Assembly (NCBI RefSeq): GCF_014204495.1
Contig: NZ_JACHLN010000003.1
Coordinates: 372,001-436,000 of the forward strand
DNA from: Sphingomonas kyeonggiensis
GTDB lineage: Bacteria > Pseudomonadota > Alphaproteobacteria > Sphingomonadales > Sphingomonadaceae
Direction of reading: 5' to 3'
Length of the DNA stretch: 64,000 nt
Part shown: positions 16,561 to 25,161 of the stretch, piece by piece
Layout of the letters: every line of letters begins with the position of its first letter
Position numbering within the stretch: the first letter of the stretch is position 1
Made by a program: the position numbers and the translations under genes
Notes under the pieces: generated by a model
The model's input: only the letters and a program-made list of their open reading frames with translations
Database searches by the model: none
Told to the model about the DNA's origin: nothing

Positions 16561-17109
16561 ATGTCGTCTCCGGAAATCATCGAGGAGGGCGCGGAGGCTG
16601 CGAAGGCAGCCAAGCCCAAGTCGAAGAAGAAGCTCATCATCATCGGTGCCGCGGCAGGCGTTCTGCTGCTGGGCGGCGGCGGTGGTGCCGCCTTCCTGTT
16701 CTCCGGCTCGAGCGCCAAGGCTGAGGAAGCCAAGAGCGCGCACGGGGAGAAGAAGGAAGAGAAGAGCGCCGAGGGCGGCCACGGCGAAGGCACCGAGAGC
16801 GGCAAGGACGCATTCCTCGACGTGCCCGCGATGATGGTGAACCTGCGTTCGCCCGACGGCCAGGCCCGCTTCCTCAAGCTCCACTTCATGATCGTGCCCG
16901 GCGACGGTGTCGCCCCGGACGACCTGAAGGAGAAGCTGCCGCTGGTGCTCGACAGCTTCCAGCCCTTCCTGCGCGAGTTGCGCCCCGAGGACCTTTCCGG
17001 CTCGGCCGCCGTCTTCCGCATCAAGGAAGAGATGATGGTTCGCGCCACGGCCACGCTGGGCGACGGCCAGGTGAAGGACATTCTGATCCAGGATCTGGTG
17101 CAGCAATGA
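16561..17109 (+). CDS. fliL: Flagellar basal body-associated protein FliL
   Basis: 182 aa from the ATG at 16561, which has CCAGGGA before it. An in-frame ATG at 16513 would sit almost on the predicted transcription start, so it is not chosen. There is a cytoplasmic Lys/Ala-rich N-terminus and one TM helix (about 26-48, with a Gly run GGGGG). A Lys/Glu/His-rich linker follows, then the periplasmic FliL domain 'FLDVPAMMVNLRSPDGQARFLKLHFMIV' to the end. FliL is stator-associated. The last codons overlap the fliM start. Confidence 0.93.
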   Translation: MSSPEIIEEGAEAAKAAKPKSKKKLIIIGAAAGVLLLGGGGGAAFLFSGSSAKAEEAKSAHGEKKEEKSAEGGHGEGTESGKDAFLDVPAMMVNLRSPDGQARFLKLHFMIVPGDGVAPDDLKEKLPLVLDSFQPFLRELRPEDLSGSAAVFRIKEEMMVRATATLGDGQVKDILIQDLVQQ

Positions 17110-18125
17110 TCGATCTCGAGGATTTCGACCTCCCCGATCCCCCCGCCCCTCCGGGCGATATGGGCGGCGGCAGCTTCGACCAGGCCGATATCGACGCGCT
17201 GTTCGGCGATTTCGGGCCCACGGTCGGCAAGAAGGGCCTTCGCGCCGTCATCGAGTCCAAGGTCATCAGCCACGAGCGTCTGCCGATGCTCGAAGTGGTG
17301 TGCGACCGCGTCGTCCGCACCTTTGCGAGCTCGATGCGCAACCTGACCTCGGACGGCGTGGACGTGAGCCTGGAGGAAGTGACTTCCACCCGCTTCGGCG
17401 AGTTCATGAACCGGGTCGCGCTGCCGGCGATGGTGGGCGTGTTCAAGATCGAGGAATGGGAAAGCTACGGTCTCGTCACCGTCGATTCCGGCCTGATCTA
17501 TTCGGTGGTCGACGCGCTGCTCGGCGGTCGCGGCGGCGGTTCGCCGGTGGTCATCGACGGTCGCGCCTTCACCACGATCGAAACCGGTCTGGTATCGCGC
17601 ATGCTCAGCCTGGCGCTTGCCGACTTCTCCGAGGCCTTCGCGCCGATCGAAGAAGTGAACATGAACCTGGAGCGCATCGAGACCAATCCGCGCTTCGCCG
17701 CGATCGCCGGCGTCTCCAACATCTGCGCCACCGCGACCTTCCGGGTCGACATGGACGGGCGCGGCGGACGGTTCACCCTGGTGTTCCCCTACGCGACGCT
17801 CGAACCGGTGCGCGACAAGCTGCTCCAGCGCTTCATGGGCGAGAAGAGCGGCCGCGACAGCATCTGGGAGGCCCATATGGCCGCCGAGGTGCGCAAGACC
17901 AATGTGTCGATGAGCGTGCTGCTCGGCGAGAAAGCCATGTCGATCGCCGACCTGCGCAGCCTCGAGATCGGCCAGACCATCGCGCTCCACAAGAGCCCCG
18001 ACGACGCACTCGATATTGCCTGTGGCGGCGTGAAGCTTGCCCAGGGCCAGATCGGCCAGCGCAGCGGCAAGGTTGCCGTGCGCCTGATCAACGACGTTTC
18101 CTCCGACAAGAAGGTGAAGCAATGA
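17106..18125 (+). CDS. fliM: Flagellar motor switch protein FliM
   Basis: 339 aa. It has the C-ring targeting motif 'FDQADIDALFGDF' (about 23-35), then the CheC-like middle domain ('LPMLEVVCDRVVRTFASSMRNLT', 'DSGLIYSVVDALLGGRGG'), and the C-terminal SpoA domain ('SVLLGEKAMSIADLRSLEIGQTIAL'). In FliM the N-terminal EIDALL-type peptide binds CheY-P. Here a Pro-rich acidic N-terminus comes first and the clearest EIDAL-like segment is DIDALF. It overlaps fliL by 4 bp and the next gene by 4 bp. Confidence 0.95.
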   Translation: MIDLEDFDLPDPPAPPGDMGGGSFDQADIDALFGDFGPTVGKKGLRAVIESKVISHERLPMLEVVCDRVVRTFASSMRNLTSDGVDVSLEEVTSTRFGEFMNRVALPAMVGVFKIEEWESYGLVTVDSGLIYSVVDALLGGRGGGSPVVIDGRAFTTIETGLVSRMLSLALADFSEAFAPIEEVNMNLERIETNPRFAAIAGVSNICATATFRVDMDGRGGRFTLVFPYATLEPVRDKLLQRFMGEKSGRDSIWEAHMAAEVRKTNVSMSVLLGEKAMSIADLRSLEIGQTIALHKSPDDALDIACGGVKLAQGQIGQRSGKVAVRLINDVSSDKKVKQ

Positions 18126-18523
18126 GCATCGCGCTACTCGCCAATGTGCTGACGATCATCCTGTGCATGGCCGTGCTCGTGCAGAGCGTGCGGATGATGA
18201 AGAGCCTGCGCACCGTCAAGGACGGCGCGCTCACCCAGGTCGTCGAAGCTCTGCAGGTCGCCACCGTCCAGGCCCGCGCCGTGCTTTCGGATATGAAGCA
18301 CACGCTCGGCACGGATTGCGCCCGCCACGCCCAGCTGGTCGAGCGCGCCCGCGAACTGCGGGACGAGCTGAGCCTGATGACCGGTCTGGCTGATTCCGCG
18401 GCCGAGCGGATCGTCAGCGCGGTCGGCATGGCCAATGCCCAGCGCCACGCCCGTGAAGACGCCGAGACCGTCGAGACCGACAGCGAAGGCGAGACGGCCG
18501 CTCCCGTGGCGGAAGCCGCGTAA
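18122..18523 (+). CDS. DUF6468-like membrane-anchored protein downstream of fliM
   Basis: 133 aa from the ATG at 18122, overlapping the fliM stop (ATGA). There is one N-terminal TM helix (about 3-22, ALLANVLTIILCMAVLVQSV). A long helical cytoplasmic or periplasmic domain follows (MMKSLRTVKDGALTQVVEALQVATVQARAVLSDMKHTLG) and an acidic tail (ETVETDSEGETAAPVAEAA). Position between fliM and a MotE-like gene is conserved in alphaproteobacteria for proteins annotated DUF6468; I assign that family from order and pattern, not a search. Role in the motor unknown. Confidence 0.8.
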   Translation: MSIALLANVLTIILCMAVLVQSVRMMKSLRTVKDGALTQVVEALQVATVQARAVLSDMKHTLGTDCARHAQLVERARELRDELSLMTGLADSAAERIVSAVGMANAQRHAREDAETVETDSEGETAAPVAEAA

Positions 18524-19122
18524 TGGCCCGCCCCTCCCTCCTCCTCCTCACCGCCGGCGTCGCCGGGATGGCGGTGGTCGCCAATGCGGCGACGATCGCC
18601 ACCGGCCAGCAGGACAGCAGCGCGAACACCACGCGGCTGGGCAATGCGATCACCCAGGACATGAACGACCGCGACGCCGCGGCCGCACGCCGCAAGCGCG
18701 GGCTCGACCTGCGCGAACAGGCGGCCAAGGCCGCCACGGCGCGGCTCGCCGCCGATGCGGAGGCGCGCAAGAAGCAGGATGAAGCGCAGCAGATGGCGGG
18801 CGGCCCGAACGGCGCCCCGGGCGCCGCGCCGAACCCCGCGGACTCGCAGTTCGACGAGCTGGCCCGGATCTACCAGGCGATGAAGCCCAAGGCCGCGGCC
18901 GTGGTCTTCGAGCAGCTCGACATGGAAGTGCAGATGAAGGTCGCGCAGCGCATGCGCGAGCGCTCGACCGCGATGATCATGGCGGCGATGACGCCCAAGG
19001 GCGCCGCTTCGCTGAGCATGGCATTGGCGCGCCGCAATGCCGGTCACGCCCAGGCACAGCCCCAGGCTGTAGCAGCTGCGCCCCGCCAGGCAACCGGCCC
19101 GGCCCAGGCCGCGCGCCGCTGA
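18523..19122 (+). CDS. MotE-like flagellar protein (MgtE-N/FliG-like domain)
   Basis: 199 aa. It has an N-terminal signal or TM segment (SLLLLTAGVAGMAVVANA), then a charged coiled-coil-like stretch (DRDAAAARRKRGLDLREQAAKAATARLAADAEARKK). The MgtE intracellular-type domain is 'ELARIYQAMKPKAAAVVFEQLDMEVQMKVAQRMRERSTAMIMAAMTPKGAASLSMALA' (about 108-165). In rhizobia MotE is a periplasmic chaperone for MotC. Its ATG overlaps the previous stop (TAATG, 18521-18525). A 24-bp perfect stem terminator follows the stop. Confidence 0.82.
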   Translation: MARPSLLLLTAGVAGMAVVANAATIATGQQDSSANTTRLGNAITQDMNDRDAAAARRKRGLDLREQAAKAATARLAADAEARKKQDEAQQMAGGPNGAPGAAPNPADSQFDELARIYQAMKPKAAAVVFEQLDMEVQMKVAQRMRERSTAMIMAAMTPKGAASLSMALARRNAGHAQAQPQAVAAAPRQATGPAQAARR

Positions 19123-19128
19123 GTTGAA

Positions 19129-19181
19129 GCAAAAGAAAAGGGCCACCCCGGCGCCGTGCCGGGGTGGCCCTTTTCTTTTGC
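19129..19181. terminator. Bidirectional terminator with a perfect 24-bp stem
   Basis: Arms 19129-19152 and 19158-19181 are perfectly complementary around a 5-nt loop, with A-rich and T-rich outer ends. It therefore ends the fliL operon on plus and the small exported-protein gene on minus. Confidence 0.93.
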
Positions 19182-19195
19182 GCGCTGTGAACCGG

Positions 19196-19606
19196 TCAGC
19201 CGGTGCGAGCATCGACCTCGACGATCAGCACGCGGACCAGGCCGGGTTCGGCAGCCTTGAGCGCGGCGGTCAGGTCATGATCGAGCTGCTGTGCATCGAC
19301 GGCGCGGAGTGCCGAGGCGTTGAGCCGCGCGAACTCGAGGCCCGCCGCGACCGTCGCGGCGCGCAGAACCGGCATCTCGCCGTTCAGCTTGGTGGCCGTT
19401 TCCGCCGTGCCGGCATCGATGACCAGCTTGAAGCGCAGCACGCCGTTGACCCGGTCCGCATCGATGATCGGCACGGTGACTTCTTCCATCTGCACGAGGT
19501 GCAGCCCCTCGCCCGCGGCGCCACCGCCGGAGGCCAAAGCGCCGCCACCCGGCATCGGCAAAGCCGCAAGCCCAAGCGCTACCAGCGTTTCGCGTCGCAA
19601 AATCAT
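19196..19606 (-). CDS. Small exported protein with Tat-like signal, flagellar cluster
   Basis: 136 aa. The N-terminus MILRRETLVALGLAALPMPGG has a twin-arginine pair followed by a hydrophobic run, so Tat or Sec export is likely. The mature part has 'VPIIDADRVNGVLRFKLVIDAGTAETATKLNGEMPVLRAATVAAGLEFARL', which resembles the periplasmic part of FliL-like proteins ('VPIID..RV.G'); that is a pattern impression only. It is divergent from the 75-aa TM gene and shares the symmetric -10 element at 19652. Confidence 0.65.
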   Translation of the reverse strand: MILRRETLVALGLAALPMPGGGALASGGGAAGEGLHLVQMEEVTVPIIDADRVNGVLRFKLVIDAGTAETATKLNGEMPVLRAATVAAGLEFARLNASALRAVDAQQLDHDLTAALKAAEPGLVRVLIVEVDARTG

Positions 19607-19649
19607 GCCCTCCGATATCGGTACATGGCGCCGCGCGGGCGCCCATCAC

Positions 19650-19659
19650 TCTATAATAG
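19650..19659. promoter_or_regulatory. Symmetric -10-like element CTCTATAATAG between divergent genes
   Basis: TATAAT at 19652-19657 on plus (29 bp before the TTG start at 19686); TATTAT on minus (46 bp before the minus gene at 19606). Confidence 0.5.
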
Positions 19660-19685
19660 AATGAAATCAGTGAGCAGGTGACGAG

Positions 19686-19913
19686 TTGAGCCACGATCAG
19701 CGCCCGGGAAAGATGCGTGTCGTCAGCGATGGGGGGCATCCGAATGTGCGGACCACCATCGAGGGCACCGCGGAAGTCGTCAGGCCACGCCCGGCTCCTG
19801 TCGCGGCACCGGCCAAGCCGGCGCTGCCGATGATGCCAGCCATCCTGTTCCTGCTCGCCTGCATCGGTGGCGGCATCGCCATCGTCGTCATCCGTCCATT
19901 CGGGCTCGGCTGA
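19686..19913 (+). CDS. Small single-TM protein upstream of the TPR-like gene
   Basis: 75 aa from a TTG at 19686 (AGCAGGTGACGAG before it); an ATG at 19713 is an alternative. The first ~45 residues are soluble and Pro/Ala-rich (RPRPAPVAAPAKPALP). A single TM helix lies near the C-terminus (about 50-68, AILFLLACIGGGIAIVVI). Its stop overlaps the next ATG (TGATG), so the pair is translated together. Function unknown; a membrane anchor for the next protein is a guess. Confidence 0.6.
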   Translation: MSHDQRPGKMRVVSDGGHPNVRTTIEGTAEVVRPRPAPVAAPAKPALPMMPAILFLLACIGGGIAIVVIRPFGLG

Positions 19914-21736
19914 TGCGCAGCTTCTTCCTCATCCTCGCCGCCGGCACCACGACGGCGCCCGCCACGACCGCACCGACGGTCCATGGCGGCGATGCCGCGC
20001 ATGCCGCGGCTCCTGCACCCGCGCCCGCGGCCGCAGCCGGCGCCACGCCGCCGGCGACCATCCCGAGCGTCGCCCTGCCCCGCTTCGCCGCCACGCTGGC
20101 ACAGATGCCGATGATCACCGGCGGCGACGGCTGGAGCGGCGTGACCGGCACCCAGGCCTGGCACCAGCTCGCCACCGCGACGCCCGATACCCGCCAGTCG
20201 GTCCGCTGGAACTATGCCAAGGGCCTGATCGCCGCCGAGCGCGGTGCCGAGGCGCTAGGCGTGCTCGAGGCGATGCGTCTCGCCGATACGGACCTGGCGC
20301 TGGTTGCACCCTATCAGCTTGCCCGCGGCGCCGCGCTGACCATGCTCGGCCGCGATGCCGAGGCGGTGGCATCGCTGAGCAGCGCCGAGCTTGTCGGCAA
20401 TCCCGAGGCCTGTGCCTGGCGGATGCGCGCGCTTGCCCATTCGGGTGCTGCCGCGGAAGCCGTCGGCCAGATCGAATGCGCCCGCGTGGCGATCAACGCC
20501 CGCGCCCCGCGCGACCGGGTGGACTTCATGCTGGCCGCCGCCGGCGCCGCGATCGATGTCGGCCAGCCCCAGCCCGCGCTGCAATGGCTCGGCCTGTTCA
20601 GCGACCGGAACCCCGATGCGAACCTGCTGCGCGGCCGTGCGCTGCTCGCGAAAAACGACCTCGCCGGCGCACGGCTGAGATTCGAACGCGCGGCGCTGAC
20701 CGGCTCATCCGAGGTCAAAGCGGGCGCAAAACTGGGGTCGATCCAGGTTTCGATCGACGGCCACTCGATCAGCCCGGCCGACGCGATCAAGCAGCTCGAC
20801 GCACTGCGCTTCGGCTGGCGCGGCGGCCCGGTGGAGCGGCGCGCGCTGACCATCGAATATGGCCTGGCCAAGGACGCCCAGGACCTGCGCACCGAGCTGA
20901 AGAGCGGCGCCACGCTGCTGCGCTATTTCAAGCTCGGCGCCCAGGCCGGCCCGATGCTCGCCGAACTCCAGCAGACCATGATCTCGGTACTGGCGCCGGA
21001 AAGCGGCGTGCCGCTGCCCCAGGCGGCCGGCCTGTACTGGGACTATCGCGAACTGGCCCCGGCGGGCGGCGACGGCGACCTGCTCGCCAACCGGCTCGCC
21101 GACCGGCTGCAGACCGCGGGCCTCTACGCCCGCGCCGCCGAACTCCTCACCTACCAGCTCACCCAGCGCGCGCAGGACGTGGCGCAGGGCCCGCTGTCGG
21201 TGCGCGTCGCGACGCTGCAGATCCTCGCCGGCCGCCCCGACCTGGCGCTCAAGGCGCTGCAGAACAGCGAGCAGCCCAGCTATTCCGACCAGATGCGCTG
21301 GGACCGCAAGCGGATGGAAGCCGTGGCGCTTCACCGGCTCGGCAAGGACGACGCCGCGGCAGCCGCGCTGGACGGCGTGCCGGACGGCGCTGCGGTGCGT
21401 GCCGAGATCCACTGGCGCACCCAGGACTGGGGCAGCTTCGTCACCGAGAGCGAGAAGAGCCTGCCCGCCGCCAAGGGCGCGCTGGGCGCGCCGCAACAGG
21501 CCGCGGTGCTGCGCTATGCCGTCGCGCTGGCGATGACCAATCGCGAGGACAAGCTGCGCGCCCTGCAGGGCCGCTATGCCGCCGCGTTCAAGGGCCTGCC
21601 CAGCGCCGGCGCCTTCGACATGCTGACCGCCAGCATCGACAGGATCGATCCGACCAAGCTGGACGCCGCGATCGCCGCGATCCCCGAGGCGAGCCCGGCC
21701 GGCGCGATCGGCGACCTGCTCGACGCGGGGGGCTGA
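19913..21736 (+). CDS. Exported TPR-like protein in flagellar cluster
   Basis: 607 aa. A signal-like start (RSFFLILAAGTTTAP) precedes a His/Ala/Pro-rich linker. The rest is an all-helical repeat protein of TPR/SEL1 type: 'NYAKGLIAAERGAEALGVLEAMRLADTDLALVAPYQLARGAALTMLGRDAEAVASL', 'ALLAKNDLAGARLRFERAALTG' and 'LQILAGRPDLALKALQNSEQ'. It follows the small TM gene by overlap. Alphaproteobacterial flagellar clusters contain comparable long helical periplasmic proteins, but none that I can equate with this one. A role in motor or stator assembly is inference. Confidence 0.75.
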   Translation: MRSFFLILAAGTTTAPATTAPTVHGGDAAHAAAPAPAPAAAAGATPPATIPSVALPRFAATLAQMPMITGGDGWSGVTGTQAWHQLATATPDTRQSVRWNYAKGLIAAERGAEALGVLEAMRLADTDLALVAPYQLARGAALTMLGRDAEAVASLSSAELVGNPEACAWRMRALAHSGAAAEAVGQIECARVAINARAPRDRVDFMLAAAGAAIDVGQPQPALQWLGLFSDRNPDANLLRGRALLAKNDLAGARLRFERAALTGSSEVKAGAKLGSIQVSIDGHSISPADAIKQLDALRFGWRGGPVERRALTIEYGLAKDAQDLRTELKSGATLLRYFKLGAQAGPMLAELQQTMISVLAPESGVPLPQAAGLYWDYRELAPAGGDGDLLANRLADRLQTAGLYARAAELLTYQLTQRAQDVAQGPLSVRVATLQILAGRPDLALKALQNSEQPSYSDQMRWDRKRMEAVALHRLGKDDAAAAALDGVPDGAAVRAEIHWRTQDWGSFVTESEKSLPAAKGALGAPQQAAVLRYAVALAMTNREDKLRALQGRYAAAFKGLPSAGAFDMLTASIDRIDPTKLDAAIAAIPEASPAGAIGDLLDAGG

Positions 21737-21760
21737 GGGCGCACCGCGATCGTAGCGGAT

Positions 21761-21835
21761 CCCCGGCGAAGGCCGAGGTCGAGAGTCACGAGCGACACTG
21801 CAGAGAAACCCTGGGCCCCGGCTTTCGCCGGGGAA
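21761..21835. repeat. REP-like palindromic repeat (CCCCGGCTTTCGCCGGGG family)
   Basis: A pair of inverted CCCCGGCGAAGGCC / CCCCGGCTTTCGCCGGGG units around a GAGCGACACTGCAGAGAAACCCTGGG spacer. The left unit is degenerate. The same family recurs at 21951, 37309, 39728 and 43307. Confidence 0.8.
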
Positions 21836-21950
21836 CCGCAGGTATCCATGGGCTGCACCCGCCTATTCGACATGAAGAAAGAGCGGCCGGGACTGGATCC
21901 CGGGCGGACCTAGCCAATCATGCGAAATCCTACATTGCAAGGAACTGGTG

Positions 21951-22028
21951 CTCCCCGGCGAAAGCCGGGGCCCAGGGCCACAAGCGACACCGCAGAGAAA
22001 CCCTGGGCCCCGGCTTTCGCCGGGGAAG
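21951..22028. repeat. REP-like palindromic repeat, complete pair
   Basis: A well-preserved inverted pair (CCCCGGCGAAAGCCGGGGCCCAGGG ... CCCTGGGCCCCGGCTTTCGCCGGGG). With the copy at 21761 it fills most of the 386-bp gap between the convergent TPR-like gene and flgL; the remaining ~100 bp shows nothing else except the terminator. Confidence 0.85.
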
Positions 22029-22060
22029 CGAGGGAATGGCGGCGAACCGAGCCCAAACGG

Positions 22061-22089
22061 AAAAGGCCGGGCATCGAGCCCGGCCTTTT
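22061..22089. terminator. Bidirectional terminator after flgL
   Basis: AAAAGGCCGGG / CCCGGCCTTTT stem with a short loop. It has A and T flanks on both sides, 34 bp past the flgL stop. Confidence 0.85.
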
Positions 22090-22122
22090 GCTTGCCAACC
22101 CGTCATCGGGCCGGAATATGAA

Positions 22123-23031
22123 TTACTTCAGATAGTTGGTCAGGTTCAGGCCCGAGAGCTGGGCGAAGACCGAGTAGCTGGCCTCGAGCACGCTCTTCTG
22201 CTGGGCGAGGTCGATCGCGACCTGGCCGAGATCGGCATCCTCATTCTCCTGGATCACGTTCTTCAGCACCAGCCCGCGCTCCTCGCCGCGCGAGGCGAGC
22301 GTGTCGACCTGGTTCTGCTTGCGGCCGTTCTCCGCATTGACGGCACGCAGGTCGCCAAGGCCGGTATCGAGCTGCGACACCGCCTGCTTGATCGCGTCCA
22401 TCTGGGTATCGGTGATCTTGGTGCCGATCGCGCCGGCACCACCGAGCGTGCGGAACGCCTCGTAGAGATTGGCGCCGATCTCGCTGGCGCCAACGCCGTA
22501 CTTGACGTCCACGCCTTCCCCGACACGGGCATTGGCGCGCACCGTGTCGTTGTGGAAGGCAGCGCTGCCCGGCGTGGCCGCCGCATCGGCGAGCGTGTCC
22601 ACCGAGAAGGGCGCCTGGTCGATCTGGCTGCCACCGAACAGCGGCGTGCCGCCTTCCGAGGCGTTGAGCGAAGTGCGGAACTGGTCGAACGCCTGCTGGA
22701 TCGCTTCCTGCAGGCCGGCTGCATCGCCGGTGCCGACCGCGTTCATCAAGCTGGTGCGCAGGTCCGTGGTGGCATCCTCGATACCTTCCATGTTCGCCTG
22801 GTAGAGCGAGAGCGTGGTGCCGACGCGCTTGGAGACGGTCGACTGCGCTTCCTGGCGCGCGAGCAGCGTGTGCGCCGACAGGTTGCGCACGGACTCGGTG
22901 CCGAGATCGGCGAAGGTCGCGGCCTTCTTGCCGGTCGAGAGCTGGGTCTGCGTGTTCGCGAGCTTTTCCTGCGCGCGCATGATCGCGCTGGACATGGTGC
23001 TCTGGAGCGGAATGGTGGCGACGCGGGTCAT
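22123..23031 (-). CDS. flgL: Flagellar hook-filament junction protein FlgL
   Basis: 302 aa. The N-terminus 'RVATIPLQSTMSSAIMRAQEKLANTQTQLSTGKKAATFADLGTES' and C-terminal 'ADLGQVAIDLAQQKSVLEASYSVFAQLSGLNLTNYL' show the flagellin-like coiled-coil ends of FlgL. It is third in flgE-flgK-flgL and starts 23 bp after the flgK stop. Confidence 0.92.
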   Translation of the reverse strand: MTRVATIPLQSTMSSAIMRAQEKLANTQTQLSTGKKAATFADLGTESVRNLSAHTLLARQEAQSTVSKRVGTTLSLYQANMEGIEDATTDLRTSLMNAVGTGDAAGLQEAIQQAFDQFRTSLNASEGGTPLFGGSQIDQAPFSVDTLADAAATPGSAAFHNDTVRANARVGEGVDVKYGVGASEIGANLYEAFRTLGGAGAIGTKITDTQMDAIKQAVSQLDTGLGDLRAVNAENGRKQNQVDTLASRGEERGLVLKNVIQENEDADLGQVAIDLAQQKSVLEASYSVFAQLSGLNLTNYLK

Positions 23032-23054
23032 GGGTCTTCCCTTCTTTCTGGCCC

Positions 23055-25136
23055 TTAGCGGAGCATGCCGAGGAGCGTGTCGTACATGTCGTTGGCGGTG
23101 GTGATCACGCGCGCGGCGGCCGAATAGCTGTTCTGCAGCACCACCATCTGCGAGAGTTCCTCGTCGATGTTGACCCCGGCGAAGCTGTCGCGGCGGTTGA
23201 TCGCATCGGCACTGCGTGCCGAGGCATCGGCGAGCTTGCCCTGCGCCTGGTTCGCATCGAGGCCGATCCGGCCCATCAGGTTGCTGGCAAAGGCATCAAC
23301 CGTGGACTTGCCATCCTTGCCGAGATCGATCGCGCTGCCGAGCTTGTTGACGAAGGCAGTCGCCCCGCGCGTATCGCCCGAGCCGAGCGCCTTGGCGCCG
23401 ACCGCGACGTCCTGCAGCTGGGCAAGCCCGAGCCTGGACGGATCGGCCAGGATCTCCGGCCGCACCTGCGCCATGCCGAGCCCGCTCGATGCACCGGTGA
23501 GGTTCATCATCTGCGAGAAGGAGCGGCCGGTGCCGAAGCGATTGGTCGAGTCCGCCGGGATCGACAGCGTCGCGCCCGCGACGTTCGCCGACGGCTGGAA
23601 GCGCATGCGGCCTGCATCGTCGAGCGAGAAGGTACCGAAATTGGCGAGCGGGCTGGCGTTGAGGTCGTTGACCATGTCGCCGACGCTGCCGCCGGCGGCA
23701 GGCGCCAGCGTATAGCTGGTCAGCGCCCGGCCCGAGCTGTCGCGCAGCACGATCTGGGCGGTCTCGCCAGTGGCGAAACCATGCGGATCGCTGGCGACGA
23801 GGCCCGAGGGGACCAGCGAGCTGGTGTCGCTGCGGACGAGGTCGTTGAGGCCGAAGAACTGCGAGACCCCCTGCCCGGCGCGCGCGCTGGGCTTGGTCGG
23901 ATCCTGGCCGACGGCCACGCCGTTGCCCGCGCCGGCGGCGGTGATGGTCAGCTTGCCGTCGACGAAGCTCGCCGTGCCGGCGCCGCCCAGGCCCGTATTG
24001 ATCGCGTTGACCATGTCGTCGACCGTTGCGGTCGGGCCGAGCGCGTCGAAATCGACCTTGGTGCTGGCGACGAGCGTGCCGTCGGCCTTGGTAACGGCGA
24101 AGGTGGCCGCGCCGGTGAAGCCCAGCCGGTCGGTGCCGACCAGGCCGCTGTTGCGGCCGGTGAGGCTGGCGGGCGGCGGCACGGTGCTGCTGGCGTTCGA
24201 AACCGCATTCAATGCCTGGGACAGGCCGGTGAACAGCGTGCCGAGCTGCTCCTGCACCGCCGGCAGCGCACGATCGCGCAGATCCAGCAGGCCGCCGAGC
24301 TTGCCGCCGATCGCGGCGGAATCGATCTTGTCGCCGGTCGCCGCATCGGGCTGGGCCAGGCGGATCTCGATCGGGGGATAGGTGGCCTGCGAGACCGAGC
24401 CGCTGCTCGGATAGTTGAGCTGGCGCAGGCGCTTGTCGAGCAGGGTCTGGCCATTGCCGGTCTCGATCGAGACGCGGCCGTCCGGCTGCTCGCGGATGGT
24501 GACCTGCATCAGGCCGCTCAGCTCCTCGAGCGCGCTCATCCGCTGATCGGCGGCACCGCCGGCGCTGCGGCCAAGGCCGGTCGCCTGGGCGATGGTGCCG
24601 TTCAGGTCATGGATGCGCTGGAGCAGCGAGTTGATCTTGTCGACCGAATAGCCGACTTCCGACTCCACGTCGGAGCGCAGCTGGGACACGTCCTTGTCCA
24701 TCTGCTGCATCGAAGTGATCGCGTCCTGCACGTCGTTGGTGAACTGGGCCACCGTCTGCGTGGAGGCGAGCGAGCCCGTCATCGCCACGGCCGAGGCCGA
24801 AACGTCGTCGAGGCGCGCGGACAGGCCGGACTTGCTGCCCGGCTGGCCGAGCAGCGCCTGCATGCGATCGAGATAGTTGGAAACGACTTCCGCGCGGCCG
24901 AAATCGCCCGCGCGGCTGTAGACCGTGGCTTCGAGGAACTTGTCAGCGACGCGGGTGGGTTCGCCCACCACCACGCCGCTGACCTGCCCCGCGACGACGC
25001 CCGTGGTGAGGCTGACGCGCTCGCGCGCGTAGCCGGCCACCCCGACATTCGCGATGTTGTTGGAAACCGAGCGAAGTCCGGCCTGAGCAGCTGTCAGGCC
25101 GGAAATCGCGGTACCGAGAATGTCGTTGAGCGCCAT
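23055..25136 (-). CDS. flgK: Flagellar hook-associated protein FlgK
   Basis: 693 aa. The N-terminal 'LNDILGTAISGLTAAQAGLRSVSNNIANVGVAGYARERVSLTTG' is the FlgK signature. The middle is a long variable domain, and the C-terminus 'NIDEELSQMVVLQNSYSAAARVITTANDMYDTLLGML' is the conserved helix. The protein is longer than the enterobacterial one (~550 aa), with extra insertions in the middle, as is usual in alphaproteobacteria. It starts 25 bp after flgE. Confidence 0.95.
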   Translation of the reverse strand: MALNDILGTAISGLTAAQAGLRSVSNNIANVGVAGYARERVSLTTGVVAGQVSGVVVGEPTRVADKFLEATVYSRAGDFGRAEVVSNYLDRMQALLGQPGSKSGLSARLDDVSASAVAMTGSLASTQTVAQFTNDVQDAITSMQQMDKDVSQLRSDVESEVGYSVDKINSLLQRIHDLNGTIAQATGLGRSAGGAADQRMSALEELSGLMQVTIREQPDGRVSIETGNGQTLLDKRLRQLNYPSSGSVSQATYPPIEIRLAQPDAATGDKIDSAAIGGKLGGLLDLRDRALPAVQEQLGTLFTGLSQALNAVSNASSTVPPPASLTGRNSGLVGTDRLGFTGAATFAVTKADGTLVASTKVDFDALGPTATVDDMVNAINTGLGGAGTASFVDGKLTITAAGAGNGVAVGQDPTKPSARAGQGVSQFFGLNDLVRSDTSSLVPSGLVASDPHGFATGETAQIVLRDSSGRALTSYTLAPAAGGSVGDMVNDLNASPLANFGTFSLDDAGRMRFQPSANVAGATLSIPADSTNRFGTGRSFSQMMNLTGASSGLGMAQVRPEILADPSRLGLAQLQDVAVGAKALGSGDTRGATAFVNKLGSAIDLGKDGKSTVDAFASNLMGRIGLDANQAQGKLADASARSADAINRRDSFAGVNIDEELSQMVVLQNSYSAAARVITTANDMYDTLLGMLR

Positions 25137-25161
25137 GATCCCCTGCGTTCAGTCTAGTGTT

